Shown: positions 24,401 through 36,050 of the stretch, piece by piece | How the letters are laid out: the number at the start of each line of letters is the position of its first letter | Numbering within the stretch: the stretch's first letter is position 1 | NCBI GenBank assembly: GCA_030268105.1 | Contig: BSDZ01000112.1 | Location: 1,011,501-1,075,500, forward strand | Length of the DNA: 64,000 nucleotides | Source: Volvox africanus | Lineage: Eukaryota; Chlorophyta; Chlorophyceae; Chlamydomonadales; Volvocaceae | Direction: 5' to 3' | Made by a program: the position numbers and the translations under genes | The notes under the pieces: model-generated | What the model was told of the DNA's origin: nothing | Databases searched by the model: none | What the model saw: the letters and a program-made list of their open reading frames with translations, nothing else

Positions 24401-26428
24401 CGACACATCTCAGGCGCAGCTGAACCCGAACAACGGTGAAACCCGATTTACTCGGACCAACGCACCTGCGGCCCGGACCGAGCAGCGCGAACGCGCCCAG
24501 TGCCCCACTGACCCGTGGGTCGGCCAATGCCGCCAGCAGCGGAGCGTGCGCAACTTCATGGTATCCTAGTGCATGCAGCAGGTGGCCGGCGTGGTGGACG
24601 CAGCAGGCCGCCACCAGCAGCCATGCGACCCCCAGGTCGATCAGACTCCTCCGAGCTTCGGCCTGACAAGGGAGGGGTCGGGGGACACGTAGGCCGGGGG
24701 CCCGGTACGCACGACAGCAACGGCGATGTAAACTCACACATCTTGAAGACTATACATGAGTTCTTCATGTGCATGATGGTCGTGATGCATAAAGGAGGAC
24801 CTAGCTGAACAGGTTGCTTCCAAGCGATTGGGCGATGTGCCCTCGACTGCCCAGCAGTGCGGCCATATACGAAAATAGCTTCGGTGCTGAGTGCATGTGC
24901 ATATGAGCAGGGCGCGTTTGTCAGGCCAAGTGTGTGTGTAGATTCGTTAAAACAGCATACTCCTTTCGTGCCATGGACTTCGAACCCACGGACGGCTTCT
25001 CCGAGGAATGCACCCTACATCTCACCACTGCGGTTGGGCGGTGGTGCCGCCCGCGCGGGGTGCTGCTGTTCTCACTGATATCACTTACTGCATAGACAAC
25101 CCCCACAGAGCGTAAGGTCTTGTTTCACAATGACAGAGGCGTGACTGGCCTTACCTGACGCTTCCGTTCTGCCTCATCCGTGGCGGCGGCGCTGAGGGGA
25201 TCATCCCCTTCAGCCGCACCGCTCCGAAGCCGCGACGGGAAGCCCCGGGTCGTCACGAAGGACGCCAGGGAGGGACCCAGCTCCGCCGCGGAGCCTCTGT
25301 TTGGCAGAGCAACAGGTGTTGAGATGAGCGATAGATGTATAAGAGGAGAATGAGAAGGGAGGAATAAGTAATACCGCGAGGGCGACTTTTCTTTCTAACA
25401 TAATCACGTACTGATATAACCTGAAGTCAACAGTCCCAAGGGGGCTGCAAACGAAGCTTGCCACCTTGTGTGCCCCAATATATAAGTATAATGCCCAGTA
25501 TACCGTCGGCTTGCTGGGAGGACCGTGTGTCAGTCGCACGCAGTCTACCACTGAGTTCTTAGTTGGCCTGTACTGCGACCCAGGCGGCAGCTATGCATGG
25601 CAGGGTGAAGGCTATAACGCCGGCTGGGGAAGGATCCTCGACAAAGCCGCTTGATACGTGCAGCTGCCGATGTCTGTGGCCCCTTTCCTACTTATATCTG
25701 GCATCCCTCATCGTAGACCACGGCCCCCAATTATGACCACCTCCCACCAGCTTGGGACCACCACCTTGGGGCCGCGGAGGCCGCCGCAAACATCCACGAC
25801 CAGCCTTACAACCAGCTGGTTGTAACACGGTGATGGTAAGTAAGTTGTGTGTTCCTCAACAACAGCAATGCCGGGTCTTGTCTCTTCGCCTTCCCAACCC
25901 CCGACCCCCGACCTCCACCAACCCACCAACCCCTCCGTACCTAGGTTCCTTATCCCCAGACCCACCCCATTTACACACACGCACACACACACACATACCG
26001 TTTTAACATGCATCATCACCATCACCATCACCATCACCATCACCATCACCATCACCATCACCATCACCATCACCATCACCATCACCATCACCATCACCAT
26101 CACCATCACCATCACCATCATCACCATCATCACCATCATCACCATCATCACCATCATCACCATCATCACCATCATCACCATCATCACCATCATCACCATC
26201 ATCACCATCATCACCATCATCACCATCATCACCATCATCACCATCATCACCATCATCACCATCATCACCATCATCACCATCATCACCATCATCACCATCA
26301 TCACCATCATCACCATCATCACCATCATCACCATCATCACCATCATCACCATCATCATCATCATCATCATCATCACCATCATCACCATCATCATCATCAT
26401 CACCATCATCACCATCATCATCATCATC

Positions 26429-26460
<32 letters not shown>

Positions 26461-26652
26461 CACCATCATCACCATCATCACCATCATCACCATCATCACC
26501 ATCATCACCATCATCACCATCATCACCATCATCACCATCATCACCATCATCACCATCATCACCATCATCACCATCATCACCATCATCACCATCATCACCA
26601 TCATCACCATCATCACCATCATCACCATCATCACCATCATCACCATCATCAC

Positions 26653-26731
<79 letters not shown>

Positions 26732-29022
26732 GAGCACACTATTTAGGCAAATCTTTCTTGCCCTATGGCTTCACGCCAGCGGATTGCCGTTCAGGGCACA
26801 TCTGAGGCGCACTGCTCACTATGCACTACTCTCGTGAACCTTCGGACGCTAAAGTAATAAGAACGCACACACACACACACATGGTACAACAATACGCACA
26901 CAGACGCATACACGCAGCCATACACACACGTGTTCGTCTATATATCGGCTACACATCTATATATTGGCTAACCGGTAACGGACGACGTGATCCCTCTGAA
27001 CAACGCATATACACACAGACACACAGACGACAACTCGGTTCGCAAAACACACACGCACAGATCTCTTCACCCTGGTAAGGCCATTTTGCCAAGGCTTCGG
27101 AATCCACCCTACAAATCAGATGCTATGAACATACGCACCTGACTTGCACCACCGCGGTCTCCGTTAGGAGGTTCACGGCGGCCGCTGCCACCTCAGGCCG
27201 CGTCAACAACATACGCTTCACAGCTGCTGAGCAGCCGCCGCATTTCATATCGCCCACCTAAGGAGTGGAGGCATGGATCAGACACGGCGGCGGAAGTCCT
27301 AGTGATGCCCTTATTTGTGACCGAGTCAGGGGTAACGGATTTGATGATGGGGGGTGGTGTTGGGAAAGGAACTGACCCATGGGTCAGAGGAACCAACGGA
27401 CGCTGCTTTGCAGGTAAACATGAGGGGTTACCTTTCTGTGAGTTGGCCTAATGCGTTGTTGTGAACCAGGTAAGGGAAACACGAGTCAGTGTGCAGAAAC
27501 ATGCAGTGCTGGAAGGAGTGGAAGCAGCTCAACAAAAAATGAACCGTGATGATGATTTGGATGTGGAAGATAAAATGAGCAGATGCCAGCTGATGGGGGA
27601 TGGGGGGTGGGAGGTGCGCTGTGCGAGAGGCCGTGGGCATATCTCGGGCCAGGCTGTGAGTTCGGACCCACCCAGCGCCAACGTCAAACCTCACCTCTAA
27701 GCCTCCATCCCATCGCTCCCCTTTTTCCTCCACCCTCATAGCTGTCACCACCGCAACCGGCTGCCACCACACCCAACACATCTGCGATTCTTCAATCGGC
27801 TCTGGGCCAAAACATCAGTTCGACGTTTCATCTTCCCGCCTTCCCACCTGCCACTGCCTGGATCACGTTTCCACCTCGGATACCTACTTGCGTACCCTCA
27901 TCCCCACCCAGGATGTGTTTTGTTCTACTCCCCCCCAAAACCCTCCCCATAAGACAATCTGCCCAGGCTTGTGGACTGGGCCAGGCTCCTTACTGGGTCC
28001 CCATCCGCGGGACCTGACCAACTACATCCTTCGTGCCGTTTTGAGCTACAGCCAGCCCTGTTTGGAAATTTCGTATTTCCCCTGGTCCCACACAATCCGA
28101 CCTCTCACGCCACGGCGCACCACGACGGCTTCCCACACACACGCAAACCACCTGCGTCTGCCCCCTACCTCCAACAGCACCGTCTCAACGTTGCGGCCAT
28201 CACACGGCGTCGAGGCAGCTGCGGCAGCTCCTGAAGTGTCCCCCACGCCGATGTACGGATGGGAAGCAAAAGCATAAATACGGGTGTGGGTATTGATATT
28301 GAAAACATTCAAAGCGAGCCAACCGAGCTACGTGATCTACTCAGGAGGTCGCGCCAGCACTCATCCTAAGCTACCGATTTGGCGGAAATGTGATTGCAAG
28401 CGTAGTTTCAGGGGAGCGAGGGAACAGGGAATAGGGGAGGGTATGCGTGTGCTTAGACAGCCAACGGGGTGGAGTGGAGGGATAGAGCGTCAGTGGCAAG
28501 GGGGTTGGCCGGGTCCGTCCAGGCAGCCCGGGAGGGGACGTTGGGAACAGGGAGTGGGTATGGGAGTGGGTATGACACGCGCTTTATGGAGGTAGAATGG
28601 ATTCCTCACTCCCTGACGTATCAGGATTTTTACTGTACAGTAATTTTCAGGTGACTTTAAAAATGCAGGTGAAGTTCGAGGTTGAGGCACTGATCTCGGG
28701 CGTAAGCACTACCTGTTGCGGCTAAAGCGGTGGTGGTCTCCGTGGCCGTTGCCCGCGTTGTGAATGACGCGGGACTGCCCAGGCGTCCAGGGGACAGTAT
28801 TTTGTTGCGGCGCCAGTGTTCGCATCGTGACCCTAAGCGAGCTTGTACGACCGGTAAGAAGGTGCAGTTGACGGGTATCAGAACGGCCGGCATGGCCCCT
28901 GTCCGGCGCAAATCAGCGTAAGCGCCAGAAGATGCAAGCGAGCGTACTATTAAAGGCATAGTCATTGCGTGCGCGCTCTTGGTCAGGACCAGGCCTAGAC
29001 GGGGCATCATATGCACGCTCAC
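18415..29022 (-). CDS. PAA2: Chloroplast-type P1B Cu+-transporting ATPase (PAA2/HMA8-like), 15 exons
   Basis: A copper pump expected in a plastid membrane, delivering Cu+ toward plastocyanin. Exons: 28713-29022, 28169-28230, 27139-27257, 25155-25296, 24466-24662, 23888-24036, 23579-23658, 23269-23473, 22828-23013, 22479-22697, 21501-21667, 20861-20939, 19765-20474, 19121-19286, 18415-18608. Summed CDS is 2985 nt (994 residues), all phases matching. Order of signatures: Arg/Ser/Ala-rich transit-like N-terminus; HMA domain with KCGGC at about 129-133; TM1-2; SLEEP-type helix [20 protein letters not shown]; actuator loop with SGES at 444-447; CPC at 587-589; phosphorylated Asp631 in DKTGTLT; HP at 688-689; GDGVND at 856-861; then WALMYNIVG and [17 protein letters not shown], the YN and MxxSS copper signatures. 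The VLLE|VGDM and [11 protein letters not shown] segments favour PAA2 over PAA1. The start may be a later Met of exon 1. Arabidopsis PAA2 is about 880 residues; the excess is N-terminal and Ala-rich. Confidence 0.94.
18970..19100. repeat. AT-rich tandem repeat (TACTATA / TATCTACA units)
   Basis: Two adjoining short repeats, one built on CTACATAT and the other on ACTATAT, fill the last intron of the copper ATPase gene (18609-19120). The exon 14 donor is the start of a GT-rich run just above it. Confidence 0.9.
21103..21225. repeat. 11-bp tandem repeat GGTGAGGGAGC
   Basis: About eleven nearly perfect copies lie in the intron between exons 21501-21667 and 20861-20939 of the copper ATPase. On the coding (minus) strand the unit is GCTCCCTCACC, an almost uninterrupted pyrimidine tract. 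An imperfect relative (GGAGAGGATGGGGC) follows on the right. Confidence 0.93.
22150..22206. repeat. Dispersed repeat, copy 1
   Basis: The segment GTATACGAGGAGAATT...GTAATACCGCGAGGG is similar to 25335-25383 in another intron of the same gene. Both copies have the same orientation. Probably a remnant of a small mobile element. Confidence 0.55.
25335..25383. repeat. Dispersed repeat, copy 2
   Basis: Partner of the segment at 22150-22206 (shared GTATAAGAGGAGAAT...GTAATACCGCGAGGG core). It lies in the large third intron of the copper ATPase gene. Confidence 0.55.
26008..26732. repeat. 725-bp CAT/CAC trinucleotide satellite with ordered zones
   Basis: Every triplet is CAT or CAC. The left end (to about 26118) alternates CATCAC. 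The main body is a 9-bp unit CATCATCAC. A middle zone (about 26345-26455) mixes pure CAT runs. The last 75 bases or so are pure CAT. The whole block lies inside the third intron of the minus-strand copper ATPase gene (25297-27138), so the pre-mRNA carries the GATGGT form. Long poly-His, Ile/Thr, Asp/Gly and Met/Val frames result and are not genes. Confidence 0.97.
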
Positions 29023-29706
29023 AAAATCCTAGCCGCCCAATTGGCTAAACTTTATACAATATATTTTCATAGAATTCAATCATTATAATTGATCTGCAGC
29101 CTTGTTTAGAATTAAGCGAGGAAGACTCAGCCTAAACTTCTATAAAACAGATATTGTCTATTGCAATCCAGAATCAAATGGCATAAAATTGTCATCAAGC
29201 CCGCCAGGAAAACAACCTACTTGATATCGTTAATGAACACAGATATCGAGGATGCGGCTCCGCAAAATCCAATCTTTGTATGTTCATATACGTTTATGCA
29301 AGGCAGCTTATATAAATAAGAATATGACAGGTGTACAACGACATTGGTCTAAGTGGGCTGCCAAACTATTCTGTTCATGTGTGACAATTTTTATCAACTC
29401 AGCGGGGTCCCTAGATTAAAAATCTCACCTTTATATTTAAAAGAAGAAATATTTTCGAGGATGATTTCCCGGGCAGCACTTACCCTGTGGCTCGGCTGAG
29501 CCCCAGCAGCTTACGTTGCCTTGCGCACACTTGCGGCTTTCCTAAAACGAGCACATTGAATGAGGCATGTATGCTTGAGTCACATCAAAATTACTGGATA
29601 CAAATAAAAATTCCAGTTATAAGGTGCCCATCCTACACCTAACTGCTGTCTTACCGCCGTTGCCATGTTCGTGGTCGGCTCAGCATAAGAAAATTGGCTG
29701 TGTGTA
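29023..29706. promoter_or_regulatory. Divergent intergenic region
   Basis: This AT-rich stretch lies between the start of the copper ATPase gene (leftward) and the start of the rightward long low-complexity gene. No open frame of note. It is the likely site of both promoters. TTATACAATAT near 29051 and TTATATAAAT near 29310 are TATA-like but cannot be assigned. Confidence 0.4.
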
Positions 29707-32700
29707 ATGGGCTTGTGGTCAGAGCTATGTGGCTGTCTCTCCAAGTCATGCCCTTTAAGGGAGAGCCAAGACCCACCAGCCGGCGAAGGGCACTACTCCG
29801 GAGGCGTGCCGGCGTATCATCCTGTTCCGAACCCAAACCAAATAGTGGATGAGCCCCTGTCGGAACCCTTGCCTGCCGACGTGGCTTTGGTCCCTGCGCA
29901 GCTGTCGCAACAGCGCCCGCCGGTTGACCCCGCACCGGCAGGCGTCATCTCCTATGTCGATATGTGTGGCCAGGTCCATGCTCCACATCAAACGTTGCAG
30001 TACATCCGATACGATCAGAAACAGAATATATCGGCCGCTGCGGGTCTTGCGAGCCCAAAATTTACGGTGCAACCCTTCAACACTGTAGCACCATCTGGAT
30101 CACCAGCTTTCCCTGGCTCTGCTGCGGCGGTGACCTTAACGACTTTCGGACCTCCACCTAAATTATCATCACCACAAAGCTCCATAGCGGCCTCATCATC
30201 AGCGGAGGCCCCGCAGCTCCTCGCGGGCTCCTTGCCGTGGGCCATGCAGCACTGCGTGCCGCCGCAGCTTCCGACTTCTTCCGAGAAAGGGACCGCTCCC
30301 CTCGCCTTCAACATGCCACGCCCCAGTATGGCGGATGCGGCGGCGCTGGCGGTGGCCACTGTGGCCCGTGTAAGCCCCATGGCGAATCATAGCTTCAGCA
30401 GCTGTCGTGTAAGTGTCGTGTAAGTGTGTACTTCTGTCTGATTAGAAATCAGATCCTGTCTCAGCTTTCAAAACCCATCATATTTGTATATTATTTAGAT
30501 CCGAACCACGAAGTAATTAGGTTGGTTGTTGATGTGCGACATGAAGAAACACGAACGAACGAAGCGGCAAAGTATGTGTCCGGGCCCCCGGCGCCTCTCG
30601 GGTGCAACGAGGAAGGGACGAGACTGCGCCGCTTGGTGTCGTCCTGGGTTTTGAAAGGCCTGGCGCCAGGGCTGATCATGGGAAAAAGGGAGTGGGAAGG
30701 AATGGGGCCGGTGGGAAGGGGAAGTGAAGCTGGTCAATCATGCATGTGCAGTTTTGCAAGTGGTTTGGGGACCGAATCTGGAGTTTAAGCAAATGAGCTA
30801 AGTGCGGAGTACTGAATGCGCAAATGTGTATTGCCGTATCCACATCTGGCATTCCCCCCCTAATTGGTGTAGCCTGCAAGCCTGAGGGTTTTGGCCTCCA
30901 GCGTGGATCTAAAACCCTAAGTCACGTTGCATTCGGGTGCATGTGGTGCATTAGACTGAATTCACGTATAAGCTCTCAATGGCTGTTCTCCACTCAACCT
31001 GGGTCAGGGCTCGTACAGCGAGCGGGATGGCGAATGACATGCTGGGCAGGTTATGGGAAAACGGGGGAAAGGACTGCTGCAATCTAGCTCGTATGGCCCG
31101 TGTTGGCGGCTGTAGGTGTGTAGTTGTTCCAGCCATTTACCTGTCCCACTTTTTTCATAATTCATTTGTCTATAAATCCTGCGCTTGAGGCTGTAGAGAT
31201 TATTTGCCACCTTTCACGATGCCTCTAGATAATGTACGTTTCTTTGCAAGTAACGACTAGGCAACCTTTGAACCTTGGATTGATTCGCGGGCGTCCCTGA
31301 CCATTCCTGATTCGGACCTTGACGATTTGAACCTTGCAATCAAGACGCCCTCCCGGGTCCTTTCTTGGCCTGCGGTCAGGGCCCTCCCGGCGCATTCGCC
31401 TGCAGTCTTGCTGGCCTGCAACGCAACAGGTCCCCTTCCACACCGGCAGGGATGCCCCATCAGGCTGCATTTCCAGCGCTAGCGGCTCTTCCCGCGGACC
31501 TTCCCGCGCAGGTGGGGGAGCTGTTCAGGGTTTCAGTTAACCATTACAGCATACCGTGGGGATTCGTTGTACTTATCGTGGGATCTCTCTGTATGCGATG
31601 TGTTGATGTCGGGGCCCGGAGTGCATATTGTGGGAAAGCTCACTTGAGAACCAACCGGCCTTGCCCTTCGTGCTTTGTACCTGAAGACCCCTCCATGTGC
31701 AGGTCCTCAGTTGTACTCTCCACGTCCACCAATGTCATCTGACCTTCTGACCTTCTTGTGCCGTCTGCATTTCAGGCCCTTTTGGACGATAGCAGAACCG
31801 TTTCAATTTCATCTTCGGATGAGCATGACGACGGGTTGCCGTCTCCAAGTGGGGCCGCCGCCGTGGCGGCGATCGAAGCCTTCCATTCTGGTGGTAGCCC
31901 CCATTACGCGGCTCATAGGCACGGTGTTTCGGCATCACTTCGCGACCTGCAGCGGCAGAACGCCGAGGAGGCGGCGTTCATACGCGGTACACTGGCGGCA
32001 TTAAAGCAGGCAAGGATGCAGAGGGCATCGCGCCGGGGCTGGGTCTGGGGTCTGAAAAAGGCTATAGGATCTATATGAAGACTAAGCCAGCGGAGGTGCG
32101 GAACGGCCGGGTCAATGTTGTGCCAAGGCCAGAGGCGATTTTCGTGCAGCAGAAGTCCAGGCAGAGTGTCGTAATATGACATGGAAAATCTGCGATCATC
32201 TTGAGTTTTCAGGTTCTCCGGATTGTCCCGAGGTATTGATTTGCCGCGGCTCGTGGATTGCTGTTTGGCTGGAGTAGTACCTATTCTTTACGGAAATTGT
32301 AAAACCTATTCCTATGGGAATCCACTCGACTCACGCAGGCCACGCTGGCGGGTTTTGAAGACTTTGGGGAGGTAGAAGTTTTGCCCGGTCTGCCCAGGAT
32401 TAGATCGAGTCACAGTAGCTATGGTCGGGGGTTTGCGGTATCGGTCACCACCGCTGCCACGAACGTCGACCGCAGTCAGACTAGCGTCGCCAGCGGTGGT
32501 CCAGCGTCGCGTCTATGTTTAACGCTCAATGCAGTCGTACACGGAGCGAACCTGGCGGCGATTTTTGGTGGCGGCGGCGGTGCCGCGGCGGCAACGGCGT
32601 CCGCGTCAGTGTCTACGATGCTGCAGCCACTGCAGACTTCAACGCAGACGGGTCGTGGCTTCAGTGCCGATTACCTGACGGCGAAGCCGCCGGCGGTCCG

Positions 32701-35700
32701 TCCGTCAGCAGTCCCGTCCAGTCAGCAAATAGTTCGAGCGATGGTGGATGCTGGTGAGGTCTATGGGATGCCTCACGGCAGCCCGCCGGAAGTACTGTGG
32801 GAGAACAGCGCACCCTCTCCACCGTGGCCCGCTGGCACTGGGCCCGCCGAGGAATCACCTAGGGGCGACAGCGTGGGTGGCAGGGAAGGTTTCCGGTCTC
32901 AGGACATGATGGCTGGGCTGCCTAAGGTGCCGCCATTGCCGCTGCCGCAGTCACATCATCCACCGCAGCCCCTGCGGCAACAGCAGAGCCCTATCGCTGG
33001 CCCGCCGTTGATATCACAGGAGCAGCTGAAGCCATCGGCCTCGGGGCTGCCATCGCCGCCACTACACGGGGTAGGGTTGCCGCCGCCACCACCGTTCCAA
33101 CCGTCGCCATGGCCTCAACAACAGGCCGCTGGCCATCGTTACGCGGAAATCCTTCACCGAATTTTTGCCCAGGCGACGGCGGCACAGCAGCAGCTGCGGC
33201 AACAACAACAGCAACAGCAACAGCAGCAACTGCAACAGCTTTACAACGCCCATCGAAGAGCAGACCAGCCGCACCAGCTGCGGCTTAATCAGCCACCGGC
33301 TCAGCAGCCGCAGCCGCCAAGGCAGAACGAGCAACAGCAAAGGGGCGCTTCATCGCTTCCCGGTGTTCTGGAACCTCCCGGGGCCCCTGCGATGTCGGTA
33401 ATAGGGGACGACGTGCCTCTCCAGCTCCAAGAGCCGACTCCGTCTAAACATCCACCGTTGCCAGAGGACATTAGATCTGGTCAATCAGTGTCACATGAAT
33501 GCGTGAATGTCTCCTCAATGTCTCCAAGGAGCCTGCTCAAGATAGACGCGGCAGCACGGGAGGGCAGCCCACTGCAAAATGGGGAAGATGCTCAATTTAA
33601 CAAAGACTGGAATCATGCCATCAGCTGCACAAACGTTAGCGCCCCGGATTGCGTTGGAAGGATGTCGTCTCCTGATTCGTCAGCTTCTTTCACCATTCAA
33701 GCCGACGTGATGGGCTTACCTGGCGACATTGCCACAAATAAAGACCATATATGTAAAGCTACATCACTGCATCATGTAACCGCTGACGGCAGCGCCAGGG
33801 TTGGCGGTCAAGGCGCCAGCAAGGCAGGGCACTCCACCAGCAGTGCTGAACCAAGTAAACTGTCCACGGCGGACGCGACGCTGGATGGTGGCAGCGCCGA
33901 TGGACGTAGCGCTGACGTCCGCAGCGCCGGCAGCGGCAGTGCTGCTGCTGATGTCGCTGGCGGGGACAGTGCTGAAGGCTGCGGCATCGCAGACAGTAAA
34001 AGTCATGGGATTAGTGTTGAAGCGCTGGCGGCGTCCGTAAATGTCTCTGAAGAGACGAATAGCGCCCTCCAGTTTACGGTAACGCCGCTGCCGCCAGCTG
34101 CCACGGCGGCGGAGGCGGAGGTGACAGCTTTTGCGCGTCAGCTGCCGTCAGAGCAGCGGAAGGAGCTGGCGCAGCTTGTGCGGGAGAAATGGTCTCCTTT
34201 CACCTTTCCGCAGCTTTTTCCCGCCAAGTCATCAATCGAAAGGCCTGCCGCGGCTGCTCCGGCAGCGGAGGTGCTCGGGGGATCCTCCCAGCGCGTCCTG
34301 GCTGCGTTGCCGGCTGTACTTGCTGCCGTCGGGGCTGACGCAGCTGCCGCCAGTGGCATTTGCAGCAGTAGTCGCGGCGCCGCCACGTCACGATTAGCGG
34401 ATGCGTCATTTGCGCCCATTCTTTCTGACGTGCCCGCCTGGAAGGCATCCGCAAGGCCACAATCAATCGGCTCGCCGCATTCGTTGAGCACATCCGGAGC
34501 TGGTTCCTACTACCGCGGTACGGGGGGCCGTTTGACGTTTGGCACTTCCACTGCGGCATCGCCACAGACCCCGGGATCAAAGGGAGCGTCGCAGCGTCCT
34601 CTGCCCAGGGCAGGTGTCGGCAGCATCAGCAGCGTTTGTGGCGGCAGCTTGGAGTCGAGCTGCATGACCGGCCCCAGCCATGCTGGGCTGCCATCGTTAC
34701 CCATGCACTACCACAGCGCTGGAAGTTCAGTCAGCAGCGTCATATACAGCTTGAACGCCATGGCGGTTTCCACGGAAACCTCTGTCAGGGCGTGTGACAG
34801 TGGCTTCAGCCGTGACGCTGCGCAGCGACCAACCTTGGAACCGCAACAGGACGCCCGTTGCGTGGTGTCTGAGGAGAGCGTGATTATGGCGCTGCCGCAA
34901 TCGCCGGCGCTGCCGCCAGCTCCGCAACGTGCAGCAGCTGCGGTCGCGGCTGGGGCCGGGCTGGGGCCGCCACTGACTTACCAGAATAGGGAACAGCAAG
35001 AGAGCTACGCAATGGCGGTAGATTCGACCATAGCGCCAACGGCGCTGGTCGGCCCAGCGGGATCAGTCGTGACCACGACTAGTGTCGCCGCCACCGCCTC
35101 GGTTGCTGTTGCGGCGGCAGCGCCACAGCAGTTGTCGCCACTGGGGACGGTAACGGAACCTCCATCGGACCCTCCTGCGGCAGCAAAAGCCCCAGCAGCT
35201 GTTCAGGGACTTTCCGGTGTCGATATGGACTACGTTCGGTCATTAGTGGGCCGCAAATGGTCGCCTTTCTTCGATCTGGAAGCCAGCCTTAGGCCGCTAA
35301 AAGCGCCGTTGCTTGCGGCCCCATCGGCCCTTCCGGACACCGCTCTTGACATGGCGGGGCATAAGGTATGCATGGATATGCAGTCATACCATGGGCGGGC
35401 GCCATCCGCTATGCCATTATTGACTGAGCCCTATGCGGCACATGACCAGCCGTACGTGCCACAAAAAGCTGAAGCTCTCCGCGTAGCAACCAAATGGCAA
35501 CCGAGGGACAGGGGCAGCGGCACGTTAGCAGCCATAGATGCGACAGCAATGGAGGTCGCCGCCACCACGGCCACTGGTGCTGTCACCGCGGCGACAGCGA
35601 CCGCTCCCAGCGCTGCAGCACCAGCACCAGCACCAGGGGCAGATGTACTGCCAGAAAGAAAGACGACAAGGTAGCCCGGCAGTAAGAGAGGCGTTATCCG

Positions 35701-36050
35701 ATTGGTTCAGCCGACTGGTGCTTGCAGGCAGCATTGGCATCACTGAAGTGCATGGTGGGAGCCGAATATGGGTAGCAAAATTGGACCCCAAGATACTCCA
35801 CAACCAGACCCCGAGCCCATGAGGCAGTGAAGGAGGCCGCGCAGGTGTCTCCATTTTATCATAGGGCTGCTGGACGGACCTGCTGATCCCTTTACTAGCG
35901 CCAAAGGCTGCCACAGCGGGGACGGATGCGGTGTTCGCGTCGACAGCTCTGTCAGTCGCTATAGGTTTTGACGATTTTTCGATAATAACGGCAAGGGCGG
36001 CCGCCACGGAGGACTTTGACAAAGGCAATTACTATTGCTGCAGCCGTTGA
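29707..36050 (+). CDS. Long low-complexity protein with lipidation-like N-terminus and repeated KWSPF motif
   Basis: I read these exons as one gene, though it could be two. First exon from ATG 29707, ending at a GTAAGC donor after 30369 or GTAAGT after 30408. A later exon holds GMPHQAAFPALAALPADLPA and ends at CAG|gtgggg near 31511. Exon 31776 to 32009 or 32042 is helical (LRDLQRQNAEEAAFIRGTLA). The main exon starts at 32339 and is open to a stop at 35674, over 1100 codons, rich in Pro, Gln, Ala, Ser. It contains RELVREKWSPF-like text twice (around 34180 and 35245). An in-phase alternative, GAT|gtactg at 35644 to an exon 35865-36050, adds about 62 residues ending NYYCCSR. The start MGLWSELCGCLSKSC suggests N-myristoylation and/or S-acylation. 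No known catalytic domain is visible; function unknown. Confidence 0.65.
33180..33240 (+). repeat. In-frame CAG/CAA (poly-Gln) tract
   Basis: A glutamine run coded by mixed CAG and CAA codons inside the main exon of the long low-complexity gene. Similar shorter Gln runs follow to about 33340. Confidence 0.85.

Noticed and set aside
26008..26805. Long poly-His frame and poly-Asp/Gly, Ile/Thr and Met/Val frames
   Set aside because: They are read-through of the CAT/CAC satellite, which lies in an intron of the copper ATPase.
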